Assembly (NCBI GenBank): GCA_019358835.1
Contig: JAHHIH010000008.1
Span: forward strand, 157,896 to 221,895
Length of the DNA: 64,000 nt
Origin: Tildeniella torsiva UHER 1998/13D
GTDB lineage: Bacteria; Cyanobacteriota; Cyanobacteriia; Phormidesmidales; Phormidesmidaceae
Direction of reading: 5' to 3'
The notes beneath the pieces were generated by a model, which was given only the letters and a program-made list of their open reading frames with translations, was not told the origin of the DNA and made no database searches. Each line of letters begins with the position of its first letter. Position 1 is the stretch's first letter. The position numbers were made by a program, and so were the translations under genes. Positions 52,096-60,615 of this stretch are shown one piece after another.

Positions 52096-52638
52096 ATGCC
52101 GCTAACCGTTAACGAACTAGAAAAGCTTCAAACCGAACATCCCGAATATCGGATGGAGCTGGTGGACGGGGAGGTCAAAATCATGAGCCCTTCTGGATAC
52201 GAGGCAGATAAAGTTTCTATCGAACTCGCGGCTCAAATTCGAAATTGGGTGCGCCCCCGTCAGCTCGGTCGAGTCACGGGTTCTAGCGCTGGTTTCATAC
52301 TGCCTAACGCTGATACCCGCGCTCCCGATGTTTCGTTTGTTAGAGCTGAGCGACTGCGGCGCAGCCCCCGCTCCTTTGCGGAGCTAGCCCCCGACCTGAT
52401 GGTGGAGGTGAAATCGCCAACGGACAAACTGACGAAGCTGCGGAGCAAAATCCAAGATTTTTTGGCTCTGGGTACCCAGGTAGGCATTCTCATTGACCCT
52501 GAAGCCCGCTGTGTAGAGGTGTATCGAGCGGGGGATGAGGCAATTCTTTTGGGGGATGGCGATCGCCTGACATTGCCCGACCTGCTGCCGGGGTGGGAGG
52601 TGGCGATCGCTGACCTGTGGCCCTTGGTCTTCGAGTAA
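52096..52638 (+). CDS. Uma2-family (DUF820) PD-(D/E)XK nuclease-like protein
   Basis: 180 residues. Restriction-endonuclease fold: YRMELVDGEVKIMSPSG (catalytic Glu region), APDVSFV and LMVEVKSPTDKLTKLRSKI (the E-x-K). Very common in cyanobacteria, usually in many copies; function unknown, speculated to be mobile-element or defence-associated. The C-terminus ends in WEVAIADLWPLVFE, typical of the family. It converges with the DUF2949 gene across a stem-loop. Confidence 0.85.
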   Translation: MPLTVNELEKLQTEHPEYRMELVDGEVKIMSPSGYEADKVSIELAAQIRNWVRPRQLGRVTGSSAGFILPNADTRAPDVSFVRAERLRRSPRSFAELAPDLMVEVKSPTDKLTKLRSKIQDFLALGTQVGILIDPEARCVEVYRAGDEAILLGDGDRLTLPDLLPGWEVAIADLWPLVFE

Positions 52639-52663
52639 TTCTAAAAACGCTCCTAAAAACGAC

Positions 52664-52691
52664 AAGAGGCGCAGCCGGTGCTACGCCTCTT
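52664..52691. terminator. Bidirectional stem-loop terminator between converging genes
   Basis: AAGAGGCGCAGC and GCTACGCCTCTT pair with one mismatch over 12 bp, loop CGGT. On the minus strand the stem is followed by GTCGTTTTTAG, giving a good terminator for the DUF2949 gene; on the plus strand it is 26 nt past the Uma2 stop. Confidence 0.65.
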
Positions 52692-52720
52692 AAAAGAGTT
52701 CAGGCAGGGGTGCCGTTGGC

Positions 52721-52912
52721 TTAAGCCGCTTCCATCCAGTCATAGATCTGCTCTAGTTGCTCTAGGGTTACTAAACCGTACTGCCAGAGAATCATGGGCA
52801 ATGGGCCAGGGTCTTGCTCACTGTGCTTCAGGGCGACCTGAATAGAGGCCGTCGAAATGGCTAATTCATCCTGTAAAAACCGAATTAGATTGGGTTGGGT
52901 ACTCACCGTCAT
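52721..52912 (-). CDS. DUF2949-family small cyanobacterial protein
   Basis: 63 residues: LIRFLQDELAISTASIQVALKH, then PLPMILWQYGLVTLEQLEQIYDWMEAA. This is the DUF2949 pattern, a small helical family confined to cyanobacteria with no known function. The minus-strand leader has AGGAGG just before the start (CCTCCT at 52922-52927 on the + strand). The stop is followed by a strong stem-loop. Confidence 0.8.
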   Translation of the reverse strand: MTVSTQPNLIRFLQDELAISTASIQVALKHSEQDPGPLPMILWQYGLVTLEQLEQIYDWMEAA

Positions 52913-53061
52913 ATATGTCTCACCTCCTTGAGGTCACTAGGGTTTGCAGATATTGCCCACGATTTTACACAAGGATGCCTCCGTGGCAACATCAATTTCA
53001 CGATCGATTAACTGAACTTTTATCACATCGCCACCGATGGGTGCTCTAAATCGGCTTGTGA

Positions 53062-53091
53062 GCAGCTACCTCACAATCGCGAGGTAGCTGC
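53062..53091. other. 11-bp perfect stem-loop in a 411-nt gap
   Basis: GCAGCTACCTC, loop of 8, GAGGTAGCTGC. No T-run on either side, and it is not next to a gene end (150 nt upstream of DUF2949, 230 nt past the dehydrogenase gene). Could belong to an unannotated small RNA. Apart from this and the stem at 53240-53279, I see only AT-rich promoter-like stretches in 52913-53323. Confidence 0.45.
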
Positions 53092-53239
53092 CCCTAAGCC
53101 CACAATCTCCTAGGGTGGCGGCTCAGTAATTATCGTCTTTAGCTGTAATAAAAAATGCCCAAAACGAACGCTAAAGCTCGGATATCGCTTTATGGAATGT
53201 TGGAACCTGTAATATTTAGTTAAACTTCAGCGCAATCCC

Positions 53240-53279
53240 CCCTGGCTCTGGGAGCGCGTCAATCATAGCGCTGCCAGGG
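53240..53279 (-). terminator. Interrupted stem-loop downstream of the dehydrogenase gene
   Basis: CCCTGGC (53240-53246) pairs with GCCAGGG (53273-53279), and inside it AGCGC (53253-53257) pairs with GCGCT (53268-53272), with a 6-nt bulge on one side. Lies 45 nt past the stop of the minus-strand gene at 53324. No T-run, so a weak terminator candidate. Confidence 0.35.
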
Positions 53280-53323
53280 CTGCCCAAGAGAAATCCTCCC
53301 CTGCGTTGCCCTAGGCCAAGGGA

Positions 53324-54205
53324 CTAGTCTGGTTTGGGCAACGGGCTAACGATATTGAACAGAGCGGCGTAGTCGTCGTCTTCAAACCCGGCCTGCACGG
53401 TCTGCATGACCAACTGGCGCACGCTCTCGGCGGGGAGAGGGGAAAGGCCAGCGGCGGCGGCGGCCTCGACAAACAGCCCCATATCTTTCAGCAGGTGCTT
53501 GGTGGGGAAGTTGGGGTCGGCATACTGGCGGGTCTGCATGCGGTGCAGCTTTTTGTCGAAGGTAGGGGCGTAGAGGGCACTCTGGCGCACCACGGCCATA
53601 AAGGTATCGACATCAATTCCCGCTGCCTGTACCAGCCCCAGGCTTTGGGCAAAGGCGGCGGTGAGGGAGCCGATCAGCTGGTTCATGGCCAGCTTGAGGG
53701 TGGCGGCGCTGCCCACGGGGCCGACGTGGTAGAGGGTGGTGCCTAGGCACCCCAGCAGGGGCTGCCAGCGTTGATAGGCGTCGTTTTCGGCCCCGACCAT
53801 GATGATTAGCTTGCCGTTTTTGGCTTCGGGAATGCTGCCCAGCACTGGCGCTTCGAGATAGGTGCCCCCGGCGGCGGCGACGATCTGGCCGAGCTGCTGA
53901 CTCTCGACCGGGGCAATGGTGCCCATTTGAATGATGGCTTTATGGCTCAGGGGAGACGGGCGAACGCTCAGGCCCATGGCTTCTAGGAGCGATCGCACCG
54001 CATCCCCATTAGTCACCATAAAGATGACGGCGTCCACATTCTGCGCCAAGGCTAGGGGCGTAGCGCAGATCTTGGCCCCCACCAGCTCCAGGGGTTTGAG
54101 CCGAGCCGGAGTGCGGTTGTAGACCCAAACCTTGTGCCCTGCCGACAGCAGTCTAAGGGCCATAGGCGACCCCATTAACCCGGTGCCAATTACCCCAATG
54201 TTCAC
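53324..54205 (-). CDS. NAD(P)-dependent beta-hydroxyacid dehydrogenase (HIBADH/glyoxylate reductase family)
   Basis: 293 residues. Rossmann motif IGVIGTGLMGSPMALRL at the N-terminus, substrate-binding APVLGSIPEAKNGKLIIMVG, the catalytic Lys in TLKLAMNQLIG, and an all-helical C-terminal domain. The family reduces glyoxylate/succinic semialdehyde or oxidises 3-hydroxyisobutyrate; sequence alone does not decide. It precedes no obvious partner. The glutamine amidotransferase gene upstream (gap 33 nt) is on the same strand and may share its transcript. Confidence 0.88.
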   Translation of the reverse strand: MNIGVIGTGLMGSPMALRLLSAGHKVWVYNRTPARLKPLELVGAKICATPLALAQNVDAVIFMVTNGDAVRSLLEAMGLSVRPSPLSHKAIIQMGTIAPVESQQLGQIVAAAGGTYLEAPVLGSIPEAKNGKLIIMVGAENDAYQRWQPLLGCLGTTLYHVGPVGSAATLKLAMNQLIGSLTAAFAQSLGLVQAAGIDVDTFMAVVRQSALYAPTFDKKLHRMQTRQYADPNFPTKHLLKDMGLFVEAAAAAGLSPLPAESVRQLVMQTVQAGFEDDDYAALFNIVSPLPKPD

Positions 54206-54238
54206 CCCTAATGTCCTCCTTAAAATAAATGGAATGGT

Positions 54239-55099
54239 TTAGCTGGTTTCGGTCATGGTTTGTGGGCCGGGGTCGGGGGCGATTCGCGAAGTGTTCGGGA
54301 ACCGACTCGGAACGAGTATTCCTGCGGGAATCGCGGCCCCCTGAGCCCGGCGATGGGGGTAGTAAAGGGAATGGTACTGTCCCCACGCGGCCTCGGCCTG
54401 GGCGGTGGCCCCTAGCCACTCGGCTAAGAACTGACGCAGCCAGCGCCCTACCACCGCCCCGTAGAGGCGATGCTGGCTGAGGTGGTAGGCTCGCCCCTGG
54501 GCACCGGGATGGGTTAACTGGTCAGCCCCTTCGGTCGTCCAGTGGTTGACCATGGTAGCGGTAATTTCAGGATGAAACTGCAGCCCGTAGGCCCGCTGCC
54601 CGTAGCGAAACGCCTGGTGGGGGAAGGTTGCGCCGGTGGCCAGCAGGTGGCTGCCGCTAGGCAGCGTAAAGCCCTCCTGATGCCACTGGTAGACCATCAG
54701 CGGACCGGGCAGTAGTCCCTTCCCTAGGAGCGTCGGCAGAATGGGGTAGTAGCCGATTTCGCGCGTTCCCTTAGAGTGGCGGGTAACGGAAGCGCCGAGG
54801 GTGCGGGCCAGCAGCTGCGCCCCCAGGCAAATGCCCAGGTAGGGTTTGTCGGCGGCCAGGGCCAGAGCAATCCACTCAAGTTCTTGACCAATAAAGTCGA
54901 GGTGGTCGTCGTTGGCGCTCATGGGGCCACCAAACACCACTGTGCCGCTGTGGCGATCGAGATGGGCAGGCAGTGGGTGACCCAGGGCCGGACAGCGGAT
55001 ATCGAGGGCAAAGCCCAGGTCGCGCAGCACCTCCCCCACCCGGCCTGGGTTGGAGGTGGGCTGGTGCACAACGACTAAAACAGGGTAATTAGAACTCAC
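54239..55099 (-). CDS. Class I glutamine amidotransferase-like protein
   Basis: 286 residues. Catalytic nucleophile in GICLGAQLLA (Cys near residue 92), the His-Glu pair in LQFHPEI, oxyanion region VVFGGPMSANDD. Related to stand-alone GATases of the GMP-synthase-like type. The C-terminal 70 residues (from about 215) go beyond the family core and are not conserved to my eye. What it amidates is unknown. Confidence 0.85.
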   Translation of the reverse strand: MSSNYPVLVVVHQPTSNPGRVGEVLRDLGFALDIRCPALGHPLPAHLDRHSGTVVFGGPMSANDDHLDFIGQELEWIALALAADKPYLGICLGAQLLARTLGASVTRHSKGTREIGYYPILPTLLGKGLLPGPLMVYQWHQEGFTLPSGSHLLATGATFPHQAFRYGQRAYGLQFHPEITATMVNHWTTEGADQLTHPGAQGRAYHLSQHRLYGAVVGRWLRQFLAEWLGATAQAEAAWGQYHSLYYPHRRAQGAAIPAGILVPSRFPNTSRIAPDPGPQTMTETS

Positions 55100-55228
55100 A
55101 GAGGGGGCGATGATTGTCTATGAAAAGCGTTCCTAAGAGCGGGCCGCTGTCCGTACGGTGGCGCGATCGCCCGAGGAAGCATCCTTATCACTGTATCGCT
55201 TCAGCTCAGAACCGGATCTGTGGGGCTC

Positions 55229-56002
55229 CTAGAGCTGTCGCTCGACCTGCACCATACGGCGGTAGGCCAGCCAGCCAGCAACCACCATGGCGATCGCAAA
55301 CAGCCCTAAAAACTGCACGTGCTCCCCCACCTCGGCCAGGGTGCTGCCCTCGACCACCACCCCCGAGAGGGCTTCGATCATGTGGTAGATGGGATTGTAG
55401 CGAGTGAGCTGAGCCAGGGAATCGGGGAAAAACGCCGTAGGCAAAAAGGTGCCCCCCAAAATCATCAGCGGAATGCCAAAAGCGGCGATCAGGGCGTTGA
55501 CGTCTTCGGTGCGACGGGCCAGCTGGGTGCCCAGCACAAACCCCACCCCCACATAGGCGGCGATGCTGAGCACCACAATCAGTAGATTGGCGAAGGGATT
55601 GCCGTCGAGGGTGGCCCCTTGGGAAAGGGCGATCGCGTAGACCAAAGCCGCTTGCCCCAGCCCAATCACCCCGTAGGCCAGGCTAATGCCCAGAAAATAC
55701 GACACCCCGCTCAGGGGCGACAGAAACAGCCGCTTCAGCGTCTTCTGTTCGCGCTCGGAAACCACCGTGGCGACGCTGCCTCCCAGCCCGCTAAAGAACA
55801 GCGCCGCCCCCACCAGGGTCGAGGGGGCCGCCTGGGTATAGGCCTCAGCCAGGGTAATCTGTAAGCGCTCTTGCAAGATCAAACTGTTGAGAACCAGCAG
55901 AATCACCGGGAAGATCGCCCAAAAAACCAGGCTGCGTCGCCGCCGCCATAGCTCGACTAAAATTCGCTGGGCAACCGCCAGGGTTTCTCGCGCGTATTTC
56001 AT
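55229..56002 (-). CDS. ABC-2 type transporter permease
   Basis: 257 residues with six hydrophobic segments. An amphipathic start (TLAVAQRILVELWRRRRSLVFWAIFPVILLVL) and the motif VVSEREQKTLKRLFLSPLS, typical of ABC-2 permeases such as drug or polysaccharide exporters, are visible. PLMILGGTFLPTAFFPDSL is the usual fifth-helix region. The matching ATPase gene is not in the window next to it, so its cargo is unknown. It is divergent from the cruE-like gene. Confidence 0.85.
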   Translation of the reverse strand: MKYARETLAVAQRILVELWRRRRSLVFWAIFPVILLVLNSLILQERLQITLAEAYTQAAPSTLVGAALFFSGLGGSVATVVSEREQKTLKRLFLSPLSGVSYFLGISLAYGVIGLGQAALVYAIALSQGATLDGNPFANLLIVVLSIAAYVGVGFVLGTQLARRTEDVNALIAAFGIPLMILGGTFLPTAFFPDSLAQLTRYNPIYHMIEALSGVVVEGSTLAEVGEHVQFLGLFAIAMVVAGWLAYRRMVQVERQL

Positions 56003-56205
56003 CGGGATGAGTAGACTGTAAAGGCAACTTAATACTACAGTCTTTAACAGGTTTCACGCGGGCTTCAGCCTCCTCTGGTCGGGAGCGCCCAATGCCCCTC
56101 CCCTGGCCGGGAGAGTGTGCTACCGTTGATGCCCAAGTCGCTCTCCACACACCCTTGGGGGTATCCCTGAGGCGAGTTTGACCCAAGCAACGCCTACAAC
56201 TTCAG

Positions 56206-58161
56206 ATGAGTCAATCCCTAGAGGGGCTGTTTGCCCAAACCCTGGCCCGTCGCAACGTCCTCAAGCTGTTTGGCGTAGGAGGCATAGCGGCACTGCTGAG
56301 CTATTCGCGCCTCAGTAAGCCCCAGCCCACGGTGTTTCAGCGCGATCGCCTCGAACTGCCCGCCCAGGTCGGCAAGCCCACGACAGCGGTGGTCATCGGC
56401 GGCGGCCTGGCAGGGCTAGCGGCGGCCTATGAACTCAGCCAGCGCGGCGTAGCGGTGACTCTGCTAGAGCGATCGCCCCAGCTGGGCGGCAAAATTGCCA
56501 GCTGGCCCATCCAGGTGGGTGACGACTCCTTCATGATGGAGCACGGCTTCCACGGCTTTTTCCCGCAGTACTACAACCTGTTTAGCCTGGTGGACGAGCT
56601 GAGCATTCAGCAGAATTTTAAGTCCCTCGACTACTATTCCCTGGTCTACAAAGACCACTACGACCCCGAGGTGTTTCGCCCCAGCAGTTCGGCCTTTCCG
56701 TGGAATATTGTCGATCTAGCGATTTCCTCTTCCAATCGGCTGGAGTGGGGCATTAACCTGACTCACCTCAAGCACCTCCAGGTGTTTCGCGAGATCACCG
56801 GTTTCCGCAATCCCCAGACCTACGAGCGCCTCGACCAAATATCGGTAACCGAGTGGGTAGGCAACGATTTTCCACGCGGGCTCTACGACCTCTATTTCTT
56901 GCCCTTTGCCAAGTCGAGCCTCAATGCCCCCGATGTGCTCAGCGCCGGGGAGCTGATGCAGTTTTTCCACTTTTATTTCTTTGGCAACCCCGAGGGGTTG
57001 GCCTTTAACGGCACCTGTCAAGACATGGGGCGATCGCTGGTCGATCCCATGGTCGAGGCCATTCAGGCCAACGGCGGCCAGGTGCTGACTGGCGTGACCG
57101 TCAGCCAGGTGGCCTGGGCTGAGGGCAAAGTGGCTGGGGTGACCTACCAAAAGGGCAGCGTTGCCGTTAACCCAGTGCCCTTTTGGGTCGATCGCAACCC
57201 TCTGCTGAGTTCAGACACCATGGAATATTTCGGTGCGGGCGACAGCGTCTACTCCGTTGCGCCGGGGGCGAAAACCGCCCTGTCGCTGACCTGCACCCAC
57301 CAGGGCTGTAGCGTGCAGCGCCAGGTGACCACAACCGAAGCCGGATATCTCTGCCCCTGTCACGGGGCTGCCTACGCCAGCGACGGTGCCGTGCTAGCTG
57401 GCCCAGCGCGGGAGAATCTGACGACGTTTGAGGTGTTGCAGCGAGAGGGCGATCGCATTCAGCTGATTGCTGCCAACGTCGATGGCGTGCCCAACATCGC
57501 CCACGACCTCACCGCCGACTACTACGTCATGGCCGCCGACATTCCCGGCATCAAAGCGCTATTCTCGCTATCCAACGGCGACGTAGAACCCACCTTGGTT
57601 GCCCAAATCGATCAGCTCCAGGTGGCCGACCCCTTCGCCGTGGGCCGCTTCTGGCTCGATCGCGACTTCGACTGGCAGCACAGCTGGTTTACCTCCCTAT
57701 CGGGCTATAAGCTCACCGACAGCATTACCCTCTACCACCGCATTCAAGATGACTACATTGCCTGGGGCGATCGCACCGGGGGCAGCGTCGTCGAGCTGCA
57801 CGCCTACTGCTACAAAGAAAAAGACTTTCCCACCCAGGCGGATATTCTCAATACCTTTGAGGCCGAGCTCTACGAGATTGTGCCAGAGCTTAAGGGCGCG
57901 ACCGTGCTGCACCGCCAGCTGGTGAACCAAAAGAATTTTGCGGGCTTTCCCCCCGGCAGCTTTGCCAACCGACCCCAAACCGCTACCGCCGCCGATAACC
58001 TATTGTTTGCGGGCGACTGGGTGCGCATGCCCTTCCCCTGCGGCCTGATGGAGCGGGCAGTGAGCAGCGGCTTGCTGGCGGCCAACGCCATTTTGCAGCG
58101 CGAAGGGGTACAGCGCCGCCCCATTCTCTCGGTCAACCCCGAAGGGGTGCTCAAAATTTAG
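56206..58161 (+). CDS. cruE: CruE/CrtU-like carotenoid desaturase/methyltransferase with Rieske insert
   Basis: 651 residues. The N-terminus carries a twin-arginine-like stretch (ARRNVLKLFGVGGIAALL). Then FAD-binding VVIGGGLAGLAAAYEL and ERSPQLGGKI, and EHGFHGFFPQYYNLF, which is typical of CrtU/CruE beta-carotene desaturase/methyltransferases that make aromatic chi rings. An inserted Rieske [2Fe-2S] domain is clear: Cys363-x-His365 and Cys383-x-Cys385-His386. It closes with LLFAGDWVRMPFPCGLMERAVSSG, the FAD-binding C-terminus. With the CruH-like gene 52 nt downstream it fits synechoxanthin synthesis in cyanobacteria. The exact gene name is inferred from motifs and neighbour. Confidence 0.75.
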   Translation: MSQSLEGLFAQTLARRNVLKLFGVGGIAALLSYSRLSKPQPTVFQRDRLELPAQVGKPTTAVVIGGGLAGLAAAYELSQRGVAVTLLERSPQLGGKIASWPIQVGDDSFMMEHGFHGFFPQYYNLFSLVDELSIQQNFKSLDYYSLVYKDHYDPEVFRPSSSAFPWNIVDLAISSSNRLEWGINLTHLKHLQVFREITGFRNPQTYERLDQISVTEWVGNDFPRGLYDLYFLPFAKSSLNAPDVLSAGELMQFFHFYFFGNPEGLAFNGTCQDMGRSLVDPMVEAIQANGGQVLTGVTVSQVAWAEGKVAGVTYQKGSVAVNPVPFWVDRNPLLSSDTMEYFGAGDSVYSVAPGAKTALSLTCTHQGCSVQRQVTTTEAGYLCPCHGAAYASDGAVLAGPARENLTTFEVLQREGDRIQLIAANVDGVPNIAHDLTADYYVMAADIPGIKALFSLSNGDVEPTLVAQIDQLQVADPFAVGRFWLDRDFDWQHSWFTSLSGYKLTDSITLYHRIQDDYIAWGDRTGGSVVELHAYCYKEKDFPTQADILNTFEAELYEIVPELKGATVLHRQLVNQKNFAGFPPGSFANRPQTATAADNLLFAGDWVRMPFPCGLMERAVSSGLLAANAILQREGVQRRPILSVNPEGVLKI

Positions 58162-58213
58162 GGGATCATTCTCGGCATGGGCAGATTGTCTTCAGCGATA
58201 GGGCAGGTGTGAG

Positions 58214-59362
58214 ATGGACGGATTAAACAGAGACACAGTGGTCACAACCCTCGACCAGTCTGAATCTACGGCTGACTCTTTGTCAGACAGCCAAGATTCC
58301 CCCGTGCCCCACGAGGCTGCGGCTCCTAAACTACCGTTGCGACAACTGGGAATCAACCTCAACCACTGGTATGTGGTAGCCCAAAGCAAGGAACTGAGCG
58401 TCCAGCCCCTAGCGGTGAATCTGTGGCACCAGCCGATTGTGTTGTACCGCGATCGCACCGGCACCCCCATCGCCGTTGAAGACCGCTGCCCCCACCGCCA
58501 AGTCAAGCTCAGCGAGGGCACGGTTGAGGGTAACAACATCGCCTGCGCCTATCACGGCTGGCAGTTTGCCCCCGACGGCAGCTGCGCCCACGTGCCCTAC
58601 CTGGAGCCCCAGCAAAAGCTGCCCACCTGCGCCCTACGGCAGTACCCCACGCAAGAACGGGACGGCTTTATCTGGCTCTTCCCTGGTGAATTGGCTCTGG
58701 CGGATACAGTTGCCCCCATGGGCGTACCCGAGTGGGAGCACCTCAACTTCATCGGCTCACTGACCACCATCGACGTGCAGGCCCACTACTCATTCTTAAT
58801 CGAGAATTTGATGGACATGTACCACGGCCACCTGCACGGCGGGGCCCAGGTGTGGGCCAACCCGGTGCTGGCCGGGCTAGAGGCCGACCACAGCCACGTC
58901 CATGCCCACTACGACGCTGAGAGCTACTACCGCATTGACAAAATCTGGTCGGCCAGCCAGCTCATCTTCCCTTCCTTGCGGCAGCTGCACCCCGAACCGC
59001 TGGATGTCTATTACCACTATCCCCACTGGCGATCGACGTTGGGGGATGACTTCGTGATTTACTGCCTACTGTGCCCGGTGAGCGAGACCCTCACCCGCGC
59101 CTACCTGCTGCACTTTACCTCCCTAGAGCGGTTTCCGAAGCTGCACAAAACCCCGCTAGCTGTGCGGCGGTTCGTCAAACGGGCCTTTACCAACTCGGCC
59201 AGCTTTGTGCTGCGGCGGCTGGTACGCGAAGACGTGCTGATGCTGGAGCAAGAGCAGCAGGCCTTTGATCAGCACCCCACCTACCGAGGGCCGGAGCTAA
59301 ACCGGGCGCTGACCGCGGTGCAGCAGCTGATTCGGCAGCAAGCGGAGGGAAGTGGGGGGTAG
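58214..59362 (+). CDS. cruH: CruH-like Rieske non-heme iron oxygenase
   Basis: 382 residues. N-terminal Rieske centre: CPHRQVKLSEG and CAYHGWQF. Catalytic domain with mononuclear iron ligands in ENLMDMYHGHLHG. It belongs to the ring-hydroxylating (PaO/CruH-like) class. In Synechococcus sp. PCC 7002, CruH works with CruE to oxidise ring methyls of the aromatic carotenoid to carboxylates, giving synechoxanthin (established for that strain). The side-by-side CruE-like gene supports the same role here. Pheophorbide a oxygenase-like or other Rieske roles remain possible. Confidence 0.72.
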   Translation: MDGLNRDTVVTTLDQSESTADSLSDSQDSPVPHEAAAPKLPLRQLGINLNHWYVVAQSKELSVQPLAVNLWHQPIVLYRDRTGTPIAVEDRCPHRQVKLSEGTVEGNNIACAYHGWQFAPDGSCAHVPYLEPQQKLPTCALRQYPTQERDGFIWLFPGELALADTVAPMGVPEWEHLNFIGSLTTIDVQAHYSFLIENLMDMYHGHLHGGAQVWANPVLAGLEADHSHVHAHYDAESYYRIDKIWSASQLIFPSLRQLHPEPLDVYYHYPHWRSTLGDDFVIYCLLCPVSETLTRAYLLHFTSLERFPKLHKTPLAVRRFVKRAFTNSASFVLRRLVREDVLMLEQEQQAFDQHPTYRGPELNRALTAVQQLIRQQAEGSGG

Positions 59363-59392
59363 GGGGTAGGGGGTGGGGGGTGGGGAGTAGGG
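59355..59392. repeat. G-rich heptamer array (GGGGGTA type)
   Basis: GTGGGGGGTAGGGGGTAGG and related heptamers run on from the cruH stop; a C-rich complement follows at 59594-59622 (CTACCCCCTACTCCCTACC). Typical of the short tandemly repeated elements of cyanobacteria. CACCYGA-type repeats lie at about 59550-59592. Confidence 0.7.
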
Positions 59393-59534
59393 CAGGGCAA
59401 ACGCATACTAATTCAGGGCCAACGAAGGAATCAGGAGTTCAACGATCAGCAGCCTGTAAAATGCCGATATTTTCGCAATAAGGTACTCCAAAGCGGGTCT
59501 TACTGCGAGAATATCGGAGTATGCGTTTGCCCTG
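59393..59534. mobile_element. MITE-like element with 17-bp terminal inverted repeats
   Basis: CAGGGCAAACGCATACT (59393-59409) and its exact complement (59518-59534) bound a 142-bp segment. Inside, 59464-59482 and 59499-59517 form a second inverted repeat (17 of 19). GGGGAGTAGGGCAG occurs on both sides (59382-59395 and 59534-59547), overlapping the ends, as a target duplication or part of the host repeat. It encodes no protein. Confidence 0.7.
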
Positions 59535-59623
59535 GGGAGTAGGGCAGATGCCTGACACCTTGCACCCGACACCTGATACCTTAAACCTGATAGCTACCCC
59601 CTACTCCCTACCCCCTTACCCCA

Positions 59624-60397
59624 ATGGCTGGCCCCGATATTCTGGCGCTCGATTTTGATGGCGTGGTCTGCGACGGGCTGCGGGAGTATTTTCAGACCGC
59701 CTGGCGGGCCTACGGCGAGGTGTTTGAGCCGGGGGCGGGGGCACCGCCGGAGGGGCTGGCGGTGCGCTTTTACCCGCTGCGGCCCGTGGTGGAAACAGGG
59801 TGGGAAATGCCGCTGGTGCTCTACGGGCTGAGATCGGGGGTGGCCGAGGTTGATATTCTCGATCGCTGGCCCGAACTCGTACCGCAGCTGCTGGCTCAGG
59901 CGGGGGTAGAGCCTGCCACCCTCGGCAAAGCGGTGGATGGGGTGCGCGATCGCTGGATTCAAGCCGACATTGACGACTGGTTGAGCTACCAGCGCTTTTA
60001 TCCCGGCGTGATCGATCGCCTTCAGCAGGCGATCGCGGCGGGGGTGGAGCTGGTGATTGTGTCAACCAAGGAAGGCCGGTTTATTCAGCAATTGCTGGCG
60101 AAGGGTGGGGTGGCGCTGCCCAGCGATCGCATTCTCGGCAAAGAAGTGAAGCGGCCCAAGTACGAAACCCTGCGGCAGATCAAAGCCGCCCATCCCGGCG
60201 CGACTCTTTGGTTTGTAGAAGACCGGGTGAAGGCGCTGCAAGCGGTGCAGGAGCAGCCCGACCTGGGCGATGTGGCGCTATTTTTGGCCGACTGGGGCTA
60301 CAACACGGCGGGCGATCGCGTAGTCGCCACGCCCCAGAGCGGCATTCACCTGATTACCCTGGTTCAGTTTGGCGGTTCCTTCGAGTCTTGGGTGTAG
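59624..60397 (+). CDS. HAD-superfamily hydrolase-like protein
   Basis: 257 residues. HAD motif I LDFDGVVCDGL (two Asp), motif II VIVSTKEG (Thr rather than the more usual position), a Lys in GKEVKRPKYETL and motif IV FVEDRVKAL (Asp). The long insertion after motif I is a cap domain. Substrate unknown. The family includes phosphatases and cyanobacterial proteins of unassigned role. Upstream is a repeat-rich 260-nt gap with no clear promoter. Confidence 0.85.
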   Translation: MAGPDILALDFDGVVCDGLREYFQTAWRAYGEVFEPGAGAPPEGLAVRFYPLRPVVETGWEMPLVLYGLRSGVAEVDILDRWPELVPQLLAQAGVEPATLGKAVDGVRDRWIQADIDDWLSYQRFYPGVIDRLQQAIAAGVELVIVSTKEGRFIQQLLAKGGVALPSDRILGKEVKRPKYETLRQIKAAHPGATLWFVEDRVKALQAVQEQPDLGDVALFLADWGYNTAGDRVVATPQSGIHLITLVQFGGSFESWV

Positions 60398-60615
60398 ATA
60401 GGTCTAACAATGTAGCCTAGGATTCACCGTAGATTTACGGAAACTTGACCGCTGAGGCGATCGCTTAAATTGTTCGTAACGATACCAACCAGTATTTTTC
60501 CGGATTCTGATCCCCAAGCCAGAATGTGGAATAGACCCCGGCGCTCAGTGATCCCCTTCGGGTTAACGGTATCGCCTCAGCCCAATGCCCTGCTGTTGTC
60601 TCTGTCTGTGTCCCT

